Origin: Nostoc sp. UCD121
Lineage (GTDB): Bacteria; Cyanobacteriota; Cyanobacteriia; Cyanobacteriales; Nostocaceae
NCBI RefSeq assembly: GCF_014222285.1
Contig: NZ_JACKZS010000035.1
Coordinates: forward strand, 1-49,265
Length of the DNA stretch: 49,265 bases
Reading direction: 5' to 3'
Part shown: positions 25,621-36,019 of the stretch, piece after piece
Layout: each line of letters opens with the position of its first letter
Numbering within the stretch: the first letter of the stretch is position 1
Notes under the pieces: generated by a model
What the model was told of the DNA's origin: nothing
The model's input: the letters and a program-made list of their open reading frames with translations, nothing else
Database searches by the model: none
Program-made: the position numbers and the translations under genes

Positions 25621-27375
25621 TTATCTCACACTCCGAAACCACTCAGTAATCCCCTGAGCGATCGCATCAGCCATTTTCTTCTGTTCTTTTGGGTTTACTA
25701 CCTGCTCAAATTCATCAGGATTGCTCATAAAACCCAATTCCAGTAACACCGATGGCGCAGCTGCTGGGCGTGTCAGCGCTAGGTTGTCCCAAAACACACC
25801 ATAAGAAGGTTTGCCGAGTTTTTTAACAACATAGGTCTGTAAAAATATTGCCAGGCTGTGGGCTTGGGGTTGATACCAAAAAGTGGCGAATCCCTTGGTT
25901 TTCTCGGCATCTCCGTCATCGGGTAAAGAATTGTGGTGTATGGAAAGAGCGATCGCAGGTTCTTCTTTACTAATAATTGCCTGACGTTCTGCTAGAGAAA
26001 CCTCCCTATCATCTTCCCGCGTCATCACTACCGTTGCTCCTCGCTTCACCAAATCGTCCCGCAGCAACTTAGATACCACCAAATTCACATCTTTTTCTAA
26101 ATATCCAGTTGGGCCACTGGCACCAGATTCTTTACCGCCATGCCCTGGATCGAGTACAATCTTGAGATTAGCTAAAGGCTTGCGTCTTGTGTTCCCAATA
26201 TTAGGCGGATGACGCAAAGCCAAAACCAGGGTTGTACCGTCGTATCTCAGCTTATATCCCCACTGTTGAGCTTTTTTGAGGTTAAAGGTGTATTTTACTT
26301 GTTCTGGAGCCTCCTGTTGCCAATCTAGCCGAGAAATTAGAGGGTCATCATCCAGACGAATAATGTCCGTTTGGGCAGTAGTATTGTAGAGAGTGAGAGC
26401 GAGAGCTTTCTCACTTTGTTGCACGCTCACAGGTACGGGAACTTGTAAGGGGAAAAATATCTCTGTCGCACCAGGGAGTTGACGGTATCCGACACTGCGA
26501 ATTATTGTTTGTGGCGGAATTGCACCAGGTAGAATGCGAGTTTCCTGACTATTAATCCAAGCGCCATAGTCTAGGCGCAACCATTCACCTTCCTTACCTG
26601 TTACTGTTGCGCGTGTGCCTTTAGGCAGTGGTGTGAGTCGAGAATAATCGGTGCTTGGGCCAGTGCGAGCAACGCCTGACTCTACTGTAACCTCAGAAAT
26701 CGGCAACTCTGCTCTTGAGAGGATTTGAATTTTACCAGTCCCTGGTTGAGTTATCGTCTTGCCATTGAGTGTTAGTTGAAACTGAGGTTTTCCCAGATCG
26801 GCGGCTGTAGCCACTGTGGTGCAACCTTTATAATTGCCTACGCTAGACTGGGCATAAGGCTGATTTTGCCCTGTCAGTGCTGCCAAATTATTTGGTAGTT
26901 GTGCCTGTTGGGGTTGGGGTGAAAGGGCAATCGTTTGATTAGCCAGGATTACAGAGACATTGGCGTTAGGGGGTGCGATCGCGCTAAAACAAATTAGTTC
27001 TCCTGGTAGTCTGGCAATGTCAGCTGCGGGAGTCAAGGAATCTTTAGCAAAGGCTATCCCCTGTGGTAGTTCAGGGCTAGTGTTAACCCTTATCACCTTA
27101 ATCTTAAGTTCTTGATTCTGGCGACGCACAGTAAAAAGATTCTCTCCCAACTGCAAGGGGAAACTAGGGGAAAAATGACCAGCTTTGCTGCGGTTAATTG
27201 GCTTACTATTGATCAAAACCTCACCATCTGGTGGTGCAGTCCCCAGAAAAAAGATTTTTTGGGAACTCGTCTGGTAGTTTGTCTCAGGAAAAACGACTAT
27301 AAGAGATGGTTCTGCCAATGCTACGGAGGATGTGAGAATACAGCCTAATATTACTAATCCTAAAAGGTTTTTCAC
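25621..27375 (-). CDS. N-acetylmuramoyl-L-alanine amidase (Amidase_3, AmiC type)
   Basis: Periplasmic zinc amidase that cuts the bond between MurNAc and the stem peptide; in filamentous cyanobacteria AmiC-type enzymes also drill the septal nanopores for cell-cell communication. The 584-residue protein has a signal peptide (LLGLVILGCILTSSVALA), an N-terminal beta-rich region, an SH3b-like domain (VESGVARTGPSTDYSRL to about DYGAWI), an AMIN-like stretch, and the C-terminal Amidase_3 domain (about 400-584). Zinc and catalytic residues are in VLDPGHGGKESG, the Glu of YLEKDVNL, SIHHNS and LLELGFMSN. The start is GTG at 27375. It is divergent from pyrG, 84 bp away. Confidence 0.92.
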   Translation of the reverse strand: MKNLLGLVILGCILTSSVALAEPSLIVVFPETNYQTSSQKIFFLGTAPPDGEVLINSKPINRSKAGHFSPSFPLQLGENLFTVRRQNQELKIKVIRVNTSPELPQGIAFAKDSLTPAADIARLPGELICFSAIAPPNANVSVILANQTIALSPQPQQAQLPNNLAALTGQNQPYAQSSVGNYKGCTTVATAADLGKPQFQLTLNGKTITQPGTGKIQILSRAELPISEVTVESGVARTGPSTDYSRLTPLPKGTRATVTGKEGEWLRLDYGAWINSQETRILPGAIPPQTIIRSVGYRQLPGATEIFFPLQVPVPVSVQQSEKALALTLYNTTAQTDIIRLDDDPLISRLDWQQEAPEQVKYTFNLKKAQQWGYKLRYDGTTLVLALRHPPNIGNTRRKPLANLKIVLDPGHGGKESGASGPTGYLEKDVNLVVSKLLRDDLVKRGATVVMTREDDREVSLAERQAIISKEEPAIALSIHHNSLPDDGDAEKTKGFATFWYQPQAHSLAIFLQTYVVKKLGKPSYGVFWDNLALTRPAAAPSVLLELGFMSNPDEFEQVVNPKEQKKMADAIAQGITEWFRSVR

Positions 27376-27435
27376 AGCAAATCATAGAAGATTACACCAC
27401 AATAACTGTGGCACAATGACGGGATGTATTTTTAG

Positions 27436-29097
<1,662 letters not shown>

Positions 29098-29221
29098 CAA
29101 TTCATAATTCAAACAAATTAATTTGATTTTGAATTGGTACACGGCAACATAAACTTAAGGCTTCAGTAGACTTGGACATACAGGGTGCATCATTCGTAAA
29201 TTTCGGACTTGAGGAGATGTT

Positions 29222-29644
29222 GTGGCGTACTGGGTGAAAATCCTTTACGAGAGGAGAGAATATGTGGTGAATTTTGAACGTGTCCATGCTTTTTGTTATG
29301 AAGTGAATGGCAGGGTTACTTTTTGGCTACCCGATAGTGCCATTCCAATAGTCATTAATCCACAAAGTAACCTAGAAGATTATCAAAAGATTCTCGATTA
29401 TTTAGAATGTGTGACAAGTTTAGAATTAGATCACGCCCACTGGGTGAAGATCCTTTACGAAAAAAATGAATATGTAATTAATCTCAACTGCATCAGTTCC
29501 TTTTGTCATGAACCAAATGGCAGGATAACTTTCTGGTTGCCAGATGGCACTATCCCCATCATCATTAATCCTGTGAGTAATCCAGAATCATATCAAAAAG
29601 TTGTGCAATACGTTCACAAGGCAACGGGCTATTCTTTATCTTAA
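29222..29644 (+). CDS. Protein of two tandem homologous ~65-residue halves
   Basis: A 140-residue protein made of two copies of one module: WVKILYERREYVVNFERV and later WVKILYEKNEYVINLNCI, then GRVTFWLPDSAIPIVINP and GRITFWLPDGTIPIIINP. Each half appears as a small beta unit ending in a helix (YQKILDYLE / YQKVVQYVH). Function is unknown and I do not recognise the family. The start is GTG at 29222, decided by GAGGAG at 29209-29214; an ATG at 29217 is out of frame. Some relatives may carry a single module, which would show recent internal duplication. Confidence 0.75.
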   Translation: MAYWVKILYERREYVVNFERVHAFCYEVNGRVTFWLPDSAIPIVINPQSNLEDYQKILDYLECVTSLELDHAHWVKILYEKNEYVINLNCISSFCHEPNGRITFWLPDGTIPIIINPVSNPESYQKVVQYVHKATGYSLS

Positions 29645-29827
29645 AATTTTAAATTTGGAATTTTAGATTTTAGATTGACTCCAGCAATCAAGTCAGGGGC
29701 TTATTATTTAATTTTAGATTTTGGACTTTCCCGGGGAACACTACGCGAAAAGAGTGAAGGTAGCTCGACTGAGCGATCGCAAAACGTCTCAGTCGAACAA
29801 TTTTAGTAACTCAACAATACCTCTTCC

Positions 29828-29852
29828 AATTACGAATTACGAATTACGAATT
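29828..29852. repeat. Short tandem heptamer repeat
   Basis: Three and a half copies of AATTACG. The repeat supplies the TAA stop codon (29844-29846, minus strand) of the arginase-family gene. Confidence 0.8.
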
Positions 29853-30887
29853 CTGTTTTGACAAATCCATCAAATTTGCCAGCTTGTAAACCACCCGCGC
29901 TCCAACATTACCATCCCACTCGGCATCACCGACTTCACAAATATCAAAGCCAATAATTTTTCTACCACTCTTGACTAATTCCCGGAACAGAAAAAATGTT
30001 TGCTCTAATTCCAATCCACCTGGAACAGGAGTACCTGTACTTGGGCAAAGTTTTGGATCTAGACCATCGACATCAAAGCTAATGTAAACATACTCAGGTA
30101 AATGACTGATAATTTCTCGGCATAAATCAAGCCAAGTTGTTCCAGAGTAAAGCTTTTGTTTAATGGCTGGGTCGTAATATGCAATAATGCGACGATCAGA
30201 TTGGTCTATCATCTGCACTTCATCATGACTAATATCACGCAAACCCACTTGCACTAGCTTGGAAATTTGCGGTATTTTCATCGCATTAAACATAATCGAC
30301 GCATGGGAAAACTCAAATCCCTCGTAGGCATCGCGTAAATCTGCGTGGGCATCAATGTGCAAAATGCCATAGTTGGGGTAGTTAGCTGCTAATGCTTGGA
30401 AATAACCTAACGGCGAACTGTGATCTCCACCAATAACTGCGACTCCCTTACCCTTGTTAATTGCTTCTTGGCAATTTTCAAACAGCCATTGATTTACCTG
30501 TTCGCCAGCCTGATTAATTTCTGTGAGTACAGATGTTAAATCTGGTGTATCTGAGAGTTCTTTACCTTGGGCTAATCGCTCAATAATTTTTGCTGCCAAG
30601 GCGCGGTAGTATGTATTCTTCTCTAAAATATCTTGGGGAATTTCTACCATGAAAATTCCTTGCTTCCAACCGTTAGGGTTATCGAAATCGAACAAATCTA
30701 ATTGAGTTGAAGCATCGAGAATTCGCTGGGGGCCATTAGCTGTACCTGCGCCATAAGAAACAGTGACTTCCCACGGCACACCAAAGACAATCAGGTTTGC
30801 AGACTCATAATCGCCAGGCAAACCTAAGAGGTTGCCATTTATTTCACCTACGCCGCTAGGATTGTAGTCTTGTAGTTGATTACTCAT
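29844..30887 (-). CDS. Arginase-family ureohydrolase (agmatinase-like)
   Basis: Binuclear-metal amidinohydrolase of 347 residues. Metal ligands are all present: His156 in GGDHS (153-157), Asp179, His181 and Asp183 in DAHADLRD, Asp272 and Asp274 in SFDVDGLDP. The N-terminal region reads FGVPWEVTVSYGAGTANGPQ (35-54), which marks a subfamily apart from classical arginases. Likely substrates are agmatine, guanidinobutyrate or another guanidino compound; cyanobacterial guanidine hydrolase is a further relative, so the product is not certain. No guanidine riboswitch is visible upstream. The gene is isolated, and its last codons run into a short tandem repeat. Confidence 0.87.
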   Translation of the reverse strand: MSNQLQDYNPSGVGEINGNLLGLPGDYESANLIVFGVPWEVTVSYGAGTANGPQRILDASTQLDLFDFDNPNGWKQGIFMVEIPQDILEKNTYYRALAAKIIERLAQGKELSDTPDLTSVLTEINQAGEQVNQWLFENCQEAINKGKGVAVIGGDHSSPLGYFQALAANYPNYGILHIDAHADLRDAYEGFEFSHASIMFNAMKIPQISKLVQVGLRDISHDEVQMIDQSDRRIIAYYDPAIKQKLYSGTTWLDLCREIISHLPEYVYISFDVDGLDPKLCPSTGTPVPGGLELEQTFFLFRELVKSGRKIIGFDICEVGDAEWDGNVGARVVYKLANLMDLSKQNS

Positions 30888-30916
30888 CGATTATCTTCTG
30901 GATTTACGTGGATAGA

Positions 30917-31066
30917 CAGCACGCCGCCTAGTGCGTTAAGGTGCATAGTCATTGCAGATCCCCCTTAATCCCTCTTAAAAAGGGAGAAAATAAGACATTC
31001 TTAGCCCCCCTTTTTAAGGGGGGTTGGGGGGATCGACTCAAAACCTACGCAGCACGCCGCCTAGTG
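30917..31066. repeat. Palindromic element framed by 17 bp direct repeats
   Basis: CAGCACGCCGCCTAGTG occurs at 30917-30933 and, identically and in the same direction, at 31050-31066. Between them lies a long palindrome (30957-31034): GATCCCCCTTAATCCCTCTT and AAAAAGGG pair with CCCCTTTTTAAGGGGGGTTG and GGGGGATC. The palindrome belongs to a very common family of cyanobacterial interspersed elements. The direct repeats are 23 and 15 bases away from it. Confidence 0.75.
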
Positions 31067-31106
31067 GACATCTGCATTCTAATCAAAATTTTTCACAGGC
31101 GGTAAA

Positions 31107-32699
31107 CTACAACGCCTCTATTACTTGGTCGAAATTGCGGCAATACATCTGTTGGCTGTAGTCCTCCCACTCTTTATCTGACGAATGGGGCGATCGCTTT
31201 AATGTTGCTTCTTGGACGTATGCCATTAATGGGCGACGAAGATGTTCATATTTCTCGAAGGCTTTGGCTATAGCTTGCAGGTTATCCCAGTTATTCTCCT
31301 CAGCAATTTTAGCGATGAGTGTTGTAACTATTAGTGCATCTTCCAATCCTTGATTAGCCCCTTGAGCCATGAAGGGAGGCATTCCATGTGCAGCATCGCC
31401 AACTAAGACGATTCGCCCTACACTCCAGGCTGGTGGAATTTTGGCAGGATTAGCTTCAGGATTGGGGTCAGTTGGGTTAGAAACTTGTAGAGAATCCGAA
31501 ATGCTAGCGCGGTGAACGTAGTATGGACGCTGCTGCATTTTGGCAGGAGGAGACAGACTTACTAATTGCTTGAGCGCATCAGGAAAACCTGCTTTTTCCA
31601 ACTCCTGCAAAGCTAAGTCAATTAAAGAACTTTCTGATTTTTCTTGCAACGAGTCTAAAGGCAAAGCAAGATGTATTATGTACCCAAATTCACCAGTTTG
31701 TCTGCGAAATAACATTATCCTGATGTTATTTATAAAAACAGAATTTCCAGTTATTTCATCATTAGTAATTGTTACAATTCTTGAGCCTTGCAAGAAATGT
31801 TCTTCTAGTTTTGTCCATAGTTCCTTTGGTACTTCAGCTATTTCTCTACAAAATATAGCTGCAAACCCCGAGTATTCAGGTCGGGCAAAATCATCATATT
31901 GAGTATCTGTGTAAAGCAGACTACGAACTGTAGAATTAATCCCGTCTGCTGCAACAATGAGTTTAGCTCTAATCGATTTTGTTGCTAATTTTTGGGGGGA
32001 AATATCCGAGTTTCGGGGCTGCTTATCATTATCTTTCTGCCCATCTGTCCAATACGCATAAGGGTTGGCTTCTATTCGTGTATCACTTACACAATCTATG
32101 CGGACACAACCTTTTTCCGGCTCATTCACAACATTAATACAACGGTGATTAGCTTTAACTTGGTCTTGAGGGAGCAACTGTCTAAGGGTTGTCTGCAAAT
32201 TGTACCAAGAAATTGATACTCGACCCTCACCATAATCTTTAAACCAGTCATCAAAACTAAGCGATATTGACCGAATTATCTCTCCCTGCAAATTTTTGTA
32301 AACCCATTGGGGTGAAGCCTTTGGAGGTTGTTGCTTTTGAGTAGGTTCGACAGTTCCCTGGCTATTAGATTGCTTGGGATTCAATAAACCAAGTCCAGCA
32401 TTTTTGACTTCTTCGTAAGCGTTAGGATCTAAATATTTGAGAGCTTTTAATCCATTGGGGAGAAGATCCAATGTTTGTCCAATTTGACGAAAGGCGCGAG
32501 TTTGATCGATGACAAGAACATTTTCAATACCACATTTACGTAAGCCAATGGCAGTTGCTAACCCAATAGGCCCAGCGCCAATCACTACAACATCGTAGAT
32601 TTCTTGAGAGGTAGAAGTGGAGATAACAGATGCAGGTAAGGTATCAGATTTAGTTGACGTGTTTGTATGTGTATGAGAACTTGATTTAGTTTCTGGCAT
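31107..32699 (-). CDS. FAD-dependent monooxygenase
   Basis: A 530-residue flavoprotein of the aromatic-hydroxylase (PHBH/salicylate hydroxylase-like) group. The dinucleotide-binding loop is VVVIGAGPIGLATAI (37-51), and the second FAD motif is IVLVGDAAHGMPPFMAQGANQGLEDAL near 430, seen here as GDAAH and GANQGLEDA. A middle region (IVAADGINSTVRSLL) carries the DG motif for NAD(P)H and FAD binding. The N-terminus is Ser/Thr-rich and low-complexity (about 1-33), with no signal peptide. The substrate is unknown; carotenoid, quinone or small aromatic compounds are all possible. It is monocistronic. Confidence 0.85.
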   Translation of the reverse strand: MPETKSSSHTHTNTSTKSDTLPASVISTSTSQEIYDVVVIGAGPIGLATAIGLRKCGIENVLVIDQTRAFRQIGQTLDLLPNGLKALKYLDPNAYEEVKNAGLGLLNPKQSNSQGTVEPTQKQQPPKASPQWVYKNLQGEIIRSISLSFDDWFKDYGEGRVSISWYNLQTTLRQLLPQDQVKANHRCINVVNEPEKGCVRIDCVSDTRIEANPYAYWTDGQKDNDKQPRNSDISPQKLATKSIRAKLIVAADGINSTVRSLLYTDTQYDDFARPEYSGFAAIFCREIAEVPKELWTKLEEHFLQGSRIVTITNDEITGNSVFINNIRIMLFRRQTGEFGYIIHLALPLDSLQEKSESSLIDLALQELEKAGFPDALKQLVSLSPPAKMQQRPYYVHRASISDSLQVSNPTDPNPEANPAKIPPAWSVGRIVLVGDAAHGMPPFMAQGANQGLEDALIVTTLIAKIAEENNWDNLQAIAKAFEKYEHLRRPLMAYVQEATLKRSPHSSDKEWEDYSQQMYCRNFDQVIEAL

Positions 32700-33113
32700 A
32701 TTTATATATTGGATGGAATCTGGGCAACGTGGAAAGCTATAGCCATCAAGTTACATAGGATGACACAACAATATTAAAATCAAATACAAAAAGTTAGATA
32801 TTTTGCTGTGTTCAGATTTATTATCTGAAACAAATATACTAGGCGATTAGAAATCGCGGCTATACAAACGAAGTCCGCCTGCGCGGACTAATACAAAATC
32901 AAGGATTCTCCTTAAGCCACGTTCGCGTAGCGTTCCGCAAGGAAAGGTGAGTTTTGCCTGTGTAGACGCGGTTTTTAAGCGCCCTTTTAACTTGTGATTT
33001 CACCTTGCCTCAATGCAATCCTTGATACAGGGTACATTATTAATTAGCTCAATTTCTCTGCTGCGCGTCTAAGCAGCAACTCGTCGTCAGGCATCGCCTC
33101 TGTAAAACCCGAA
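32700..33113. other. Repeat-containing spacer before the LRR-Roc-COR-TIR gene
   Basis: No gene is supported. It contains the palindromic repeat at 32842-32983 and a variant CGCAGCGTTCCGC-type repeat (about 32926-32945). The promoter of the large plus-strand gene should lie within it. Confidence 0.5.
32842..32983. repeat. Imperfect large palindrome of the TAGAAATCGCGGCTA family
   Basis: The left end GGCGATTAGAAATCGCGGCT and the inverse of the right end (GGCGCTTAAAAACCGCGTCT) match at most positions. Inside is a smaller hairpin, AGTCCGC.CTGCGCGGACT (about 32872-32890). Related sequences occur at 22814, 35665 and 47250. Confidence 0.65.
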
Positions 33114-35591
33114 ATGACTAACGAAGAACTGCTGCAAATTATTGAACAAGCTGTCAGAGACAATGTGACAACATTATACCTTTCTGGCAAAGACTTAAAA
33201 AAACTGCCATCGGAAATTGGCCAACTCACCAACCTGCAAACCCTCTACCTCTACAGTAATCAACTGAGCAGTCTGCCATCGGAAATTGGCCAACTCACCA
33301 ACCTGCAAACCCTCTACCTCTACAGTAATCAACTGAGCAGTCTGCCATCGGAAATTGTCCAACTCACCAACCTGCAATCCCTCTACCTCAGTTACAATCA
33401 ACTGAGCAGTCTGCCACCGGAAATTGTCCAACTCACCAACCTGCGAACCCTCTACCTCAGCTACAATCAACTGAGCAGTCTGCCACCGGAAATTGGCCAA
33501 CTCACCAATCTGCTATCGCTCAACCTCAACAATAATCAACTGAGCAGTCTGCCACCGGAAATTGGCCAACTCACCAACCTGCGAACCCTCGACCTCAACA
33601 ATAATCCTTTAAAATCACCTCCACCAGAAATTATCACGAAAGGGTTGAAAGCAATTCTTGACTTTTGCAGACAACAACTAGAACAAGAAACTGATCGCCT
33701 TTATGAAGCTAAATTAATCATTGTCGGAGAAGGTGGTGCAGGTAAAACTACGCTAGCTAAAAAAATTCAAGACAATAAATATACGTTACAACAAGATGAA
33801 AATACCACTGAAGGTATAGATGTTATTCAATGGAAGTTCTTGCTTGACAATAACAGAGAATTTCAGGTCAATATTTGGGACTTTGGTGGTCAAGAAATTT
33901 ACCATGCTACCCACCAATTTTTCCTCACAAAACGCTCGCTTTATGCCTTGGTTGCTGATACTCGCAAAGAAGACACAGATTTTTATTACTGGTTAAATGC
34001 GGTTGAATTACTGAGTGGTAATAGTCCTTTGTTAATTGTCAAAAATGAAAAGCAGGAGCGCAAGCGAGAAATAGACGAGCGGGAGTTACGGCGCGAGTTC
34101 ACTAATTTTAAGGAAACACTTACTACAAACTTAGCCACTGATCGCGGTCTCCCAGAAATCTTAAATAAAATTAAGCATTATATTACTAACTTACCTCATG
34201 TAGGAATAGAACTCCCCAAAACCTGGGTTAAAGTGCGGGAAGCTTTAGAAGGGGACTCCCGCGAATATATTAGCTTGGAAGAATATATGAATATCTGTCA
34301 GAAACATGGTTTTACTAAACAGGAGGATAAACTCCAACTCAGTGGCTATCTGCATGATTTAGGTGTATGCCTTCACTTCCAAGATGATGACTTTTTAATA
34401 AAAACCGTTATTCTCAAACCTACTTGGGGTACAGATGCCGTTTACAAAGTGTTAGATAATCCCCAAGTGATTGAAAAGCTGGGTAAATTTGAGCGCAATG
34501 ATTTAGCAAACATTTGGCATGAAGACAAATATGCCGATATGCGACCAGAACTGTTGCGGTTAATGATGAAATTTAAACTGTCCTATGAAATTCCTAGTCG
34601 TCCTGGCACTTATATTGCACCTCAATTACTCTCTGTCAATCAACCTGATTTCAATTGGGATGAATCTAATAACCTAATCTTACGCTATAAATATGACTTC
34701 ATGCCGAAAGGTATTCTCACCCGCTTTATAGTCGAAATGCACTCTGATATTGAACAACAAACCCTAGTTTGGAAAACAGGCGTTGTTCTTGCCAAATACG
34801 AAAGCCGTGCTGAAGTAATTGAATACTACAATCAACGAGAAATTCAAGTCCGCGTTGCAGGCAAGCGCAAGAAAGAACTGCTAGTAGTTATTAACAATGA
34901 ACTAGAAAAAATCCATAAGTCTTACGAACGTCTGCAATATCAAACACTTGTTCCTTGTAACTGTAAAAGCTGTAATGATAGTCAAAATCCTTATTTTTAT
35001 AACCGAGACGTGTTGTACAAATTCAGGGACAATAATCGCTACCAAATCCAGTGCCAGGATAGCAGTGATATGGTAGATGTCCAAAGACTGATTGACGATG
35101 TTTTACCGACTTCACCCAATTTGGAAAAATCCATGTCTGAACCCGTAACGAGAAATCAAGTTTTCATCAGCTATAGTCATCAAGATCAGGAGTGGCTTAC
35201 CAAACTCCAGAAACACCTCAAACCAATGATTCGTAACCAAAAGCTGCTCGTGTGGGACGATACTAAGATTCAACCTGGTGCTAAATGGCGCGAAGAAATT
35301 AAAAATGCTTTAGCAGCAGCAAAAGTGGCAGTATTGTTGGTTAGCCCAGATTTTTTAGCATCAGACTTTATTGCTGATAATGAGTTACCCCCATTGTTGG
35401 ATGCAGCTGAAGCTAAAGGACTCACGATTATTTGGATACCGTTGAGTTCTAGCGGCTATGACGAAACAGAAATTGAAAAGTATCAGTCAGCCCACCCTCC
35501 CAATCAACCTTTAGACAGCCTGAACTCAGCGCAAGAGAATAAAGCTTGGGTGGATATCTGTAAGAAGATTAAAGCAGCAATTCTTGGGTAG
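33114..35591 (+). CDS. LRR-Roc-COR-TIR protein (prokaryotic ROCO family)
   Basis: An 825-residue multidomain protein. Residues 20-170 hold seven 23-residue leucine-rich repeats (consensus LYLSYNQLSSLPPEIGQLTN). A Roc GTPase domain follows with P-loop GEGGAGKT (205-212), an effector Thr in NTTEGID, and G3 motif DFGGQ (256-260); the G4 motif is degenerate (VKNEKQ). A COR domain spans about 370-650, with a Cys pair in CNCKSCND. A TIR domain closes the protein (680-825): VFISYSHQDQEWL, WDDTKI, LLVSPDFLASDF and Glu757 in DNELPPLL, where NADase TIRs have their catalytic glutamate. It is probably a switch that activates the TIR domain on ligand binding to the LRR, as in immune or cell-death proteins. 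Single gene, no obvious partner. Confidence 0.9.
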   Translation: MTNEELLQIIEQAVRDNVTTLYLSGKDLKKLPSEIGQLTNLQTLYLYSNQLSSLPSEIGQLTNLQTLYLYSNQLSSLPSEIVQLTNLQSLYLSYNQLSSLPPEIVQLTNLRTLYLSYNQLSSLPPEIGQLTNLLSLNLNNNQLSSLPPEIGQLTNLRTLDLNNNPLKSPPPEIITKGLKAILDFCRQQLEQETDRLYEAKLIIVGEGGAGKTTLAKKIQDNKYTLQQDENTTEGIDVIQWKFLLDNNREFQVNIWDFGGQEIYHATHQFFLTKRSLYALVADTRKEDTDFYYWLNAVELLSGNSPLLIVKNEKQERKREIDERELRREFTNFKETLTTNLATDRGLPEILNKIKHYITNLPHVGIELPKTWVKVREALEGDSREYISLEEYMNICQKHGFTKQEDKLQLSGYLHDLGVCLHFQDDDFLIKTVILKPTWGTDAVYKVLDNPQVIEKLGKFERNDLANIWHEDKYADMRPELLRLMMKFKLSYEIPSRPGTYIAPQLLSVNQPDFNWDESNNLILRYKYDFMPKGILTRFIVEMHSDIEQQTLVWKTGVVLAKYESRAEVIEYYNQREIQVRVAGKRKKELLVVINNELEKIHKSYERLQYQTLVPCNCKSCNDSQNPYFYNRDVLYKFRDNNRYQIQCQDSSDMVDVQRLIDDVLPTSPNLEKSMSEPVTRNQVFISYSHQDQEWLTKLQKHLKPMIRNQKLLVWDDTKIQPGAKWREEIKNALAAAKVAVLLVSPDFLASDFIADNELPPLLDAAEAKGLTIIWIPLSSSGYDETEIEKYQSAHPPNQPLDSLNSAQENKAWVDICKKIKAAILG
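33204..33602 (+). repeat. Near-identical 69 bp coding repeats of the LRR region
   Basis: The 69 bp unit (for example CGGAAATTGGCCAACTCACC and AACTGAGCAGTCTGCC) recurs about six times with few differences. Most lie within the inner units, showing recent expansion or gene conversion. Repeat number may vary between strains. Confidence 0.85.
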
Positions 35592-35664
35592 AAGATAACT
35601 AAATTTTTCGTTGTGGTAATGCAATGCGTTTGGGTTAAGGGTTGATCTATTTATTACTCGCCCT

Positions 35665-35712
35665 GGCGACTAGAAGTCGCGGCTATATAGACAAAACCCA
35701 CCTCCGTGGGTT
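35665..35712. repeat. Copy of the TAGAARTCGCGGCTA / AACCCACCTCCGTGGGTT repeat
   Basis: GGCGACTAGAAGTCGCGGCT, then ACAAAACCCACCTCCGTGGG, near-identical to 22814-22862. It contains two small hairpins (GCGACTAGAAGTCGC and CCCACCTCCGTGGG). Confidence 0.7.
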
Positions 35713-35739
35713 AAGAGTATTTTTTTAATTGGAAGTACT

Positions 35740-35967
35740 TAACCTGAGTTCGGGTTAAGCCAGAAGCTAAAAAGCTTATTCTGTCAGGATTGAATAAAAC
35801 TGGAATTGGTCAAAGCAGGGATAAAAGTGGAATCATTTTGTCAATAAGGTTCACAAATGAAACTAATCTCAGCAATATGTCTTATTGACAATAGATGAAA
35901 ACAGAGCTTTAGACCGAACAACGATAATTCAAGGCTTTTGAGGATTTCTTATCCCGAACTCAGGTTA
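35740..35967. mobile_element. Non-coding element with perfect 15 bp terminal inverted repeats
   Basis: TAACCTGAGTTCGGG at 35740-35754 is present in exact inverse at 35953-35967 (CCCGAACTCAGGTTA). The 228 bp between ends has no long open frame. Ends with CTGAGTTCGGG occur on cyanobacterial insertion sequences, so this is most likely a deletion derivative or MITE of such an IS. Confidence 0.65.
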
Positions 35968-36019
35968 CTTAAAGTTTTGTTCTTTTGCCAAAAGTGGTAT
36001 ATTGGCACTTGATCCGACC

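Noticed and set aside
30888..31106. Guanidine (ykkC) riboswitch upstream of the arginase-family gene
   Set aside because: The structure present is a common interspersed palindrome, and no ykkC-type conserved segments were found.
31540..31902. 120-residue plus-strand frame in the monooxygenase gene
   Set aside because: Antisense to a well-conserved flavoprotein, with no domain and no ribosome binding site.
33195..33500. 101-residue minus-strand frame in the LRR region
   Set aside because: Antisense shadow of the 69 bp LRR repeats, whose length is a multiple of three.
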